From contig OU452214.1 in NCBI GenBank assembly GCA_911728435.2, positions 11,720,105-11,784,104 of the forward strand: 64,000 bases of DNA. The letters are read 5' to 3'. Positions 59,752-64,000 of this stretch are shown in pieces (the stretch's first letter is position 1; every line of letters begins with the position of its first letter). Source of the stretch: Apoderus coryli. Its lineage: Eukaryota; Arthropoda; Insecta; Coleoptera; Attelabidae. A program made the translations under genes and the position numbers. The notes beneath the pieces are model-generated. The model was not told where the DNA came from and did not search any database. It worked only from the letters and a program-made list of their open reading frames with translations.

Positions 59752-60110
59752 TGTAACAAAATAGAATAGAAGCTTACAGATTACGCAATTCTAGAATGCA
59801 TGCGTGGCAGATCGTTTTCTTTCCGAGAATTTTCAATGTCAAACCTGTCCTATTTTTTCTATCATATATATTCATAATAAGACGAAATATTCCCACAAAT
59901 TGTTGACAGGATGATATTTTTTGTAAACATAAATACGAACGTACCCTAATATATGGGGGGTCTAAAACTTATCGATGTTTTAAAATATTTTGTTCTTAAG
60001 ATAAGAATGTTTATTACGTACTCGACAGATATTTATTGGGTAACAGTGTTGCCGATTTGCTCAACCATTGCTTTCTCTAAACATTGTCGATACGTTTATA
60101 AATTGTTTAA

Positions 60111-61463
60111 ATTAAGGAATACGTTATGATCGATGGAATGTTGATACTAATTACTTGGTTTTTTTTGCTTCCCAATGTCTGACTCTACCCAAGGGGGTAA
60201 CAATAATAATAATAATATCAATAGTTATTGGTGAGTCTTGGGCAGTCTTTTTTTAAACTGAGTTAAAGGCTCTTGCTTTATTTATGAGTTATATCTTGTC
60301 ACTAATATAGTTGCTATATTACGGCAAAATGTACTCGCATTTACAACAAGAGAAATATCTACATCACGTCGAATCATAAAATTAAGGAATAAGTTATGAT
60401 CGATGGAATGTTGATTTTAATTACTTGTTTTTTTTTTGCTTCCCAATGTCTGACTCTACCCAAGGGGGTAACAATAATAATAATAATATCAATAGTTATT
60501 GGTGAGTCTTGGGCAGTCTTTTTTTAAACTGAGTTAAAGGCTCTTGCTTTATTTATGAGTTATATCTTGTCACTAATATAGTTGCTATATTACGGCAAAA
60601 TGTACTCGCATTTACAACAAGAGAAATATCTACATCACGTCGAATCATAAAATTAAGGAATAAGTTATGATCGATGGAATGTTGATTTTAATTACTTGTT
60701 TTTTTTTTGCTTCCCAATGTCTGACTCTACCAAAGGGGGTAACAATAATAATAATAATATCAATAGTTATTGGTGAGTCTTGGGCAATCTTTTTTTGAAC
60801 TGAGTTAAAGGCTCTTGCTTTATTTTTGAGTTATATCTTGTCACTAATATAGTTGCTATATTACGGCAAAATGTACTCGCATTTACAACAAGAGAAATAT
60901 CTACATCACGTCGAATCATAAAATTAAGGAATAAGTTATGATCGATGGAATGTTGATTTTAATTACTTGGTTTTTTTTTTGCTTCCCAATGTCTGACTCT
61001 ACCAAAGGGGGTAACAATAATAATCATATTATCAATAGTTATTGGTGAGTCTTGGGCAGTCTTTTTTTGAACTGAGTTAAAGGCTCTTGCTTTATTTTTG
61101 AGTTATATCTTGTCACTAATATAGTTGCTATATTACGGCAAAATGTACTCGCATTTACAACAAGAGAAATATCTACATCACGTCGAATCATAAAATTAAG
61201 GAATAAGTTATGATCGATGGAATGTTTATTTTAATTACTTGGTTTTTTTTTTGCTTCCCAATGTCTGACTCTACCCAAGGGGGTAACAATAATAATAATA
61301 ATATCAATAGTTATTGGTGAGTCTTGGGCAATATTTTTTTGAACTGAGTTAAAGGCTCTTGCTTTATTTTTGAGTTATATCTTGTCACTAATATAGTTGC
61401 TATATTACGGCAAAATGTACTCGCATTTACAACAAGAGAAATATCTACATCACGTCGAATCAT
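60111..61463. repeat. ~271-bp tandem repeat, five copies
   Basis: Units start ATTAAGGAATA at 60111, 60380, 60652, 60923 and 61195, and end CACGTCGAATCATA. Each carries an (AAT)n microsatellite, CCAATGTCTGACTCTACC and TGTACTCGCATTTACAACAA. Identity is very high between neighbouring copies. Confidence 0.96.
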
Positions 61464-62595
61464 AGTTAGGATAAATTAAGTATCGTGAAGCAATTATACC
61501 AATTGAATTGAATCGTGGAAATATTATTCATAATTTCACAGAATTAAACCTCGTATCGCCATCTCTGGAGATACGCTTGAAGCACATCGAATAACAGAAA
61601 ATAAAAGTACGACTAAAGAGTAGAAAATCAATAATTAGTGCTTTATTCTAACGCTGCGCAAGGGTTGCGCTCTGAAACTGGCGTCTTCGAATTCCTATTG
61701 GCTATCATCCCTCTTTTGAGGCATAATACGGGAGGTAATCAGATTAACGTTCTGAAACAAAGTACCTCGTTAGTTCTTTTCAATTAAAAAGTCAGTTCTT
61801 GTTCGAGATCCAAGTAAGTCACTTCTAAATATATTTTCTTATAAGCTGTTTTAAGATTTATAATTTTTCTAAGTTCATTTTTATGATTACAAAAATTCTT
61901 TTATTTTATTTTACTTATTTTTTTTGAGATTTTATTCAGAAGTCGATCAAAGCTTGCTTTAATTTTTATTTTAGTTTCGTATTATCTTTTTCGTTTGCTA
62001 ATACAAAGTAACTGAAGACATTTAAGTGGAAATCAATGTAAATTATTCGTAATTACATCGATTTCCATTATGCTAAGTCTTTATTAAGATTAAATATTAG
62101 TTAAATAAGAGTTTTGTTCAATTAATCAATTGTTGATTATTCTATGTTTTAGATTGTTTCTTTTTCTTGATTTTGTCTAGTTTTAATTTAGATTTAGATT
62201 TTCTTTTTTAATAATTATTTCTTCTCTTTTATTCTTAATTTTAAATAAACATAAAGTTACCCCCTAGTTTTATTACGTGGGGAAACAAAATGAATAAGTC
62301 TTGAAACAGTAGTGTTAAACAAGGTTGAAGTGTTGTGAACGACGCCAAAGTTGCTGTGACATCTAAAAAAAAGGTTTGATTAGCTATTAGTTGTTTGTTT
62401 CTTTCATTTAATAATTTGATTCTGTTATTATTCTTTTGACTATCATAATTTGGTTGAGTCTTTGAGAATTACGCAACATCTAGTTTACCGCTCGTTAAAT
62501 ATTATGAATTAAATTCGAACCTAGTGGCTATATTAATTATCTTATTAGGGTTTAGACGGGGTAATACTCTCTGCATTCATTATCCTATCTATATA

Positions 62596-63899
62596 TCGGG
62601 TCCGCCATCTAACGTTTTTTTTTTAACTAGTGCTTATTTCGTGAAGGGTAACACTTAGCTCATGTCTGATTTGACAGATAATTAGTTTTATCCTTCCGCT
62701 GAACGAATATGGTTGTGTATACGCTTGAACAACGCTGGGAAATATTGCGACATTACTTTGAAAATCATGGTAATGTTGCAGAATGTGTGCGAAAATTGCG
62801 TACGGATTTTGGAAGAAGAGAAGCACCGTCAGCTCCGTATGTTCGTTATCTCGTGAAAAAAGTGAAAGAAACTGGCATTCTCATCGATAAACCAAAGCGT
62901 GAAAAGCCAAAAACAGTGCGTACACCCTAGAATATTGCTGCTGTGGCAGAAAGTGTGCGTGAAGCGCCATCAACATCAATTCACCGTCGGTCTCAACAAT
63001 TGAACATTTCGGAGACATCATTGAGACGAATTTTGCATAAAGACCTTGGTATGACGCCATACAAAGTCCAATTGGTTCAGGAGTTGAAGCCAACTGACCA
63101 TCCAATGCGTTTTCGCTTCGCTCAGTGGGTCTGCGATCGACTTACAGAAGATGCCGATTTTGCCAAAAAAATCATCTTTTCAGATGAAACTCATTTTGAT
63201 CTTGGCGGGTATGTAAACAAGCAAAATTGTCGCATTTGGGGCACAGAAAACCCGCACGCATACATTGAAAAGCCGATGCACCCAAAACGAGTCACTGTTT
63301 GGTGCGGATTTTGGTCCGGAGGCATATTTGGGCCATTTTTCTTCGAAAATGAGCAAGGAGTGGCCGTTACAATCAATGGCGATCGTTATCAGGCCATGTT
63401 GAACGAATTTTTGTTCACAAAAATTGAAGAGGAGGATATTGGCAACATTTTGTTTCAACAGGACGGCGCTACGTGCCACACAGCCGAAGCTACACTCGAT
63501 GTTTTGCGCCCTGTCTTTGAAGATCGCATTATCAGCCGCAGAGCTGATGTCGTTTGGCCACCTCGGAGCTGCGATTTGACACCGTTGGACTATTATTTGT
63601 GGGGTGCCGTCAAAGATAAGTGTTACGCCGACAAGCCAGCGACAATTGACGCTTTAAAGGACAATATTCGTGAAGCCATTGGTGAAATACAGCTGCACAC
63701 AATCGATAATGTGCTTAAAAATTGGACCGATCGTGTAGGCTACTACATGGCCAGCCGAGGCAGTCAGTTGAATGAAATTATTTGTCATTATTAACCGGAA
63801 GGATTGTACTTTCAAATAAAAAAAAGAAATTTGAGAAAACATTCAGCAGTTTTTCTTTTATAGCATTTTCAAAAAAAAAAAGTTATCTGGCAGACCCAA
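62596..63899 (+). mobile_element. DD41D mariner (rosa-like) copy 3
   Basis: TIRs TCGGGTCCGCCATCTAACG and GTTATCTGGCAGACCCAA, TA duplications at 62594-62595 and 63900-63901, 1,304 bp. It is inserted inside the LTR-like element. Confidence 0.95.
62709..63794 (+). pseudogene. DD41D transposase with the shared nonsense codon
   Basis: Open from ATG 62709 except for TAG at codon 74 (62928-62930), the same change as in copy 1 with the same silent CCC. Catalytic blocks FSDETHFD, QQDGATCHTA and DLTPLDYYLWG remain; the DEAH alanine is threonine here. It is more like copy 1 than copy 2. Confidence 0.93.
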
Positions 63900-63925
63900 T
63901 ATAACTCCGGTTATGCACTACTACA

Positions 63926-64000
63926 ATTGATAATGAGACGCTTCTATCCGTTTTGAAATTTGTTGGGTTTTCTGAACAGTCAATCAGATTCTTTTACAGC
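63926..64000 (+). mobile_element. Continuation of the interrupted RT
   Basis: After the second ATTG the frame reads NETLLSVLKFVGFSEQSIRF, the expected segment directly after AFDTI in non-LTR RTs. It runs off the window. Confidence 0.82.

Larger units (their letters stand above)
59752..63925. mobile_element. LTR-like insertion (TGTA...TACA) with internal tandem repeats
   Basis: It begins TGTAAC and ends CTACTACA, between ATTG (59748-59751) and ATTG (63926-63929), so a 4-bp target duplication with TG...CA ends. Removing it joins two parts of one RT frame. Without the later DD41D copy it is about 2.87 kb. It contains five ~271-bp repeats (60111-61463) and 1.1 kb of non-repetitive sequence, with AATAAA near 62245. 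There is no gag or pol. The simplest reading is a long solo LTR or a non-autonomous LTR element (inference). Confidence 0.62.

Noticed and set aside
1..64000. tRNA and rRNA genes
   Set aside because: No cloverleaf with A/B boxes or rRNA core sequence was found by eye. A covariance search would be decisive.

Overview
The window is a TE-dense, AT-rich animal nuclear sequence. Spliced genes with GT-AG introns, Tc1/mariner, hAT and Penelope-type relics, and many Jockey/CR1-, R1- and RTE-like non-LTR retrotransposons point to an insect, probably a beetle (inference; no species marker was recognised). No operons, rRNA, tRNA, CRISPR array or bacterial features were seen.

Host genes are few and widely spread. 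(1) 13295-21090, plus strand: the last seven visible coding exons of a long-form intersectin (Dap160/ITSN), giving DH, PH and C2 domains. Its introns are swollen by poly-A/T tracts and a five-fold array of a reverse-transcriptase fragment. (2) 27557-31357, minus strand: the transmembrane and cytoplasmic-tail exons of an unidentified type I membrane protein, with four exons in perfect phase. (3) 31809-32653, plus: an intronless, frameshifted retrocopy of the mitochondrial citrate carrier (SLC25A1). (4) 42016-42292, minus: an isolated exon with a segment resembling a split-kinase receptor tyrosine kinase. (5) 47544-47716, plus: a TATA box followed by a signal-peptide-like first exon. (6) 57765-59374, plus: three 5' exons of a CCDC113/CFAP263-like ciliary coiled-coil protein.

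The rest is mobile or repetitive DNA. 1-1092 is a 161-bp tandem array. 1964-5477 holds two long-TIR Tc1/mariner-type elements, the second containing nested Penelope-like palindromes. 5710-6451 is a hAT MITE with perfect TIRs and an 8-bp TSD. 7535-9440 and 30107-31190 are two Jockey-like copies of one family. 9540-12995 is a 16/18-bp minisatellite interrupted by a retrotransposon and a MITE. 22008-22770 is a related 18-bp minisatellite. 25010-26526 is another long-TIR element. Three DD41D mariner (rosa-like) copies lie at 33752, 50008 and 62596; the middle one has an intact 361-aa transposase. 36450-52140 is almost continuous nested non-LTR retrotransposon. 52466-53690 is a 171-bp satellite. 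59752-63925 is an LTR-like insertion with internal ~271-bp repeats, itself carrying a DD41D copy and sitting inside a reverse-transcriptase gene that resumes at the window end.

The most notable signal is a dispersed family of hammerhead-ribozyme motifs (CTGANGA ... GAAAC) in both strands. Their stem I sequences differ between copies yet stay complementary. They lie in palindromic, Penelope-like insertions flanked by 12-bp target duplications.
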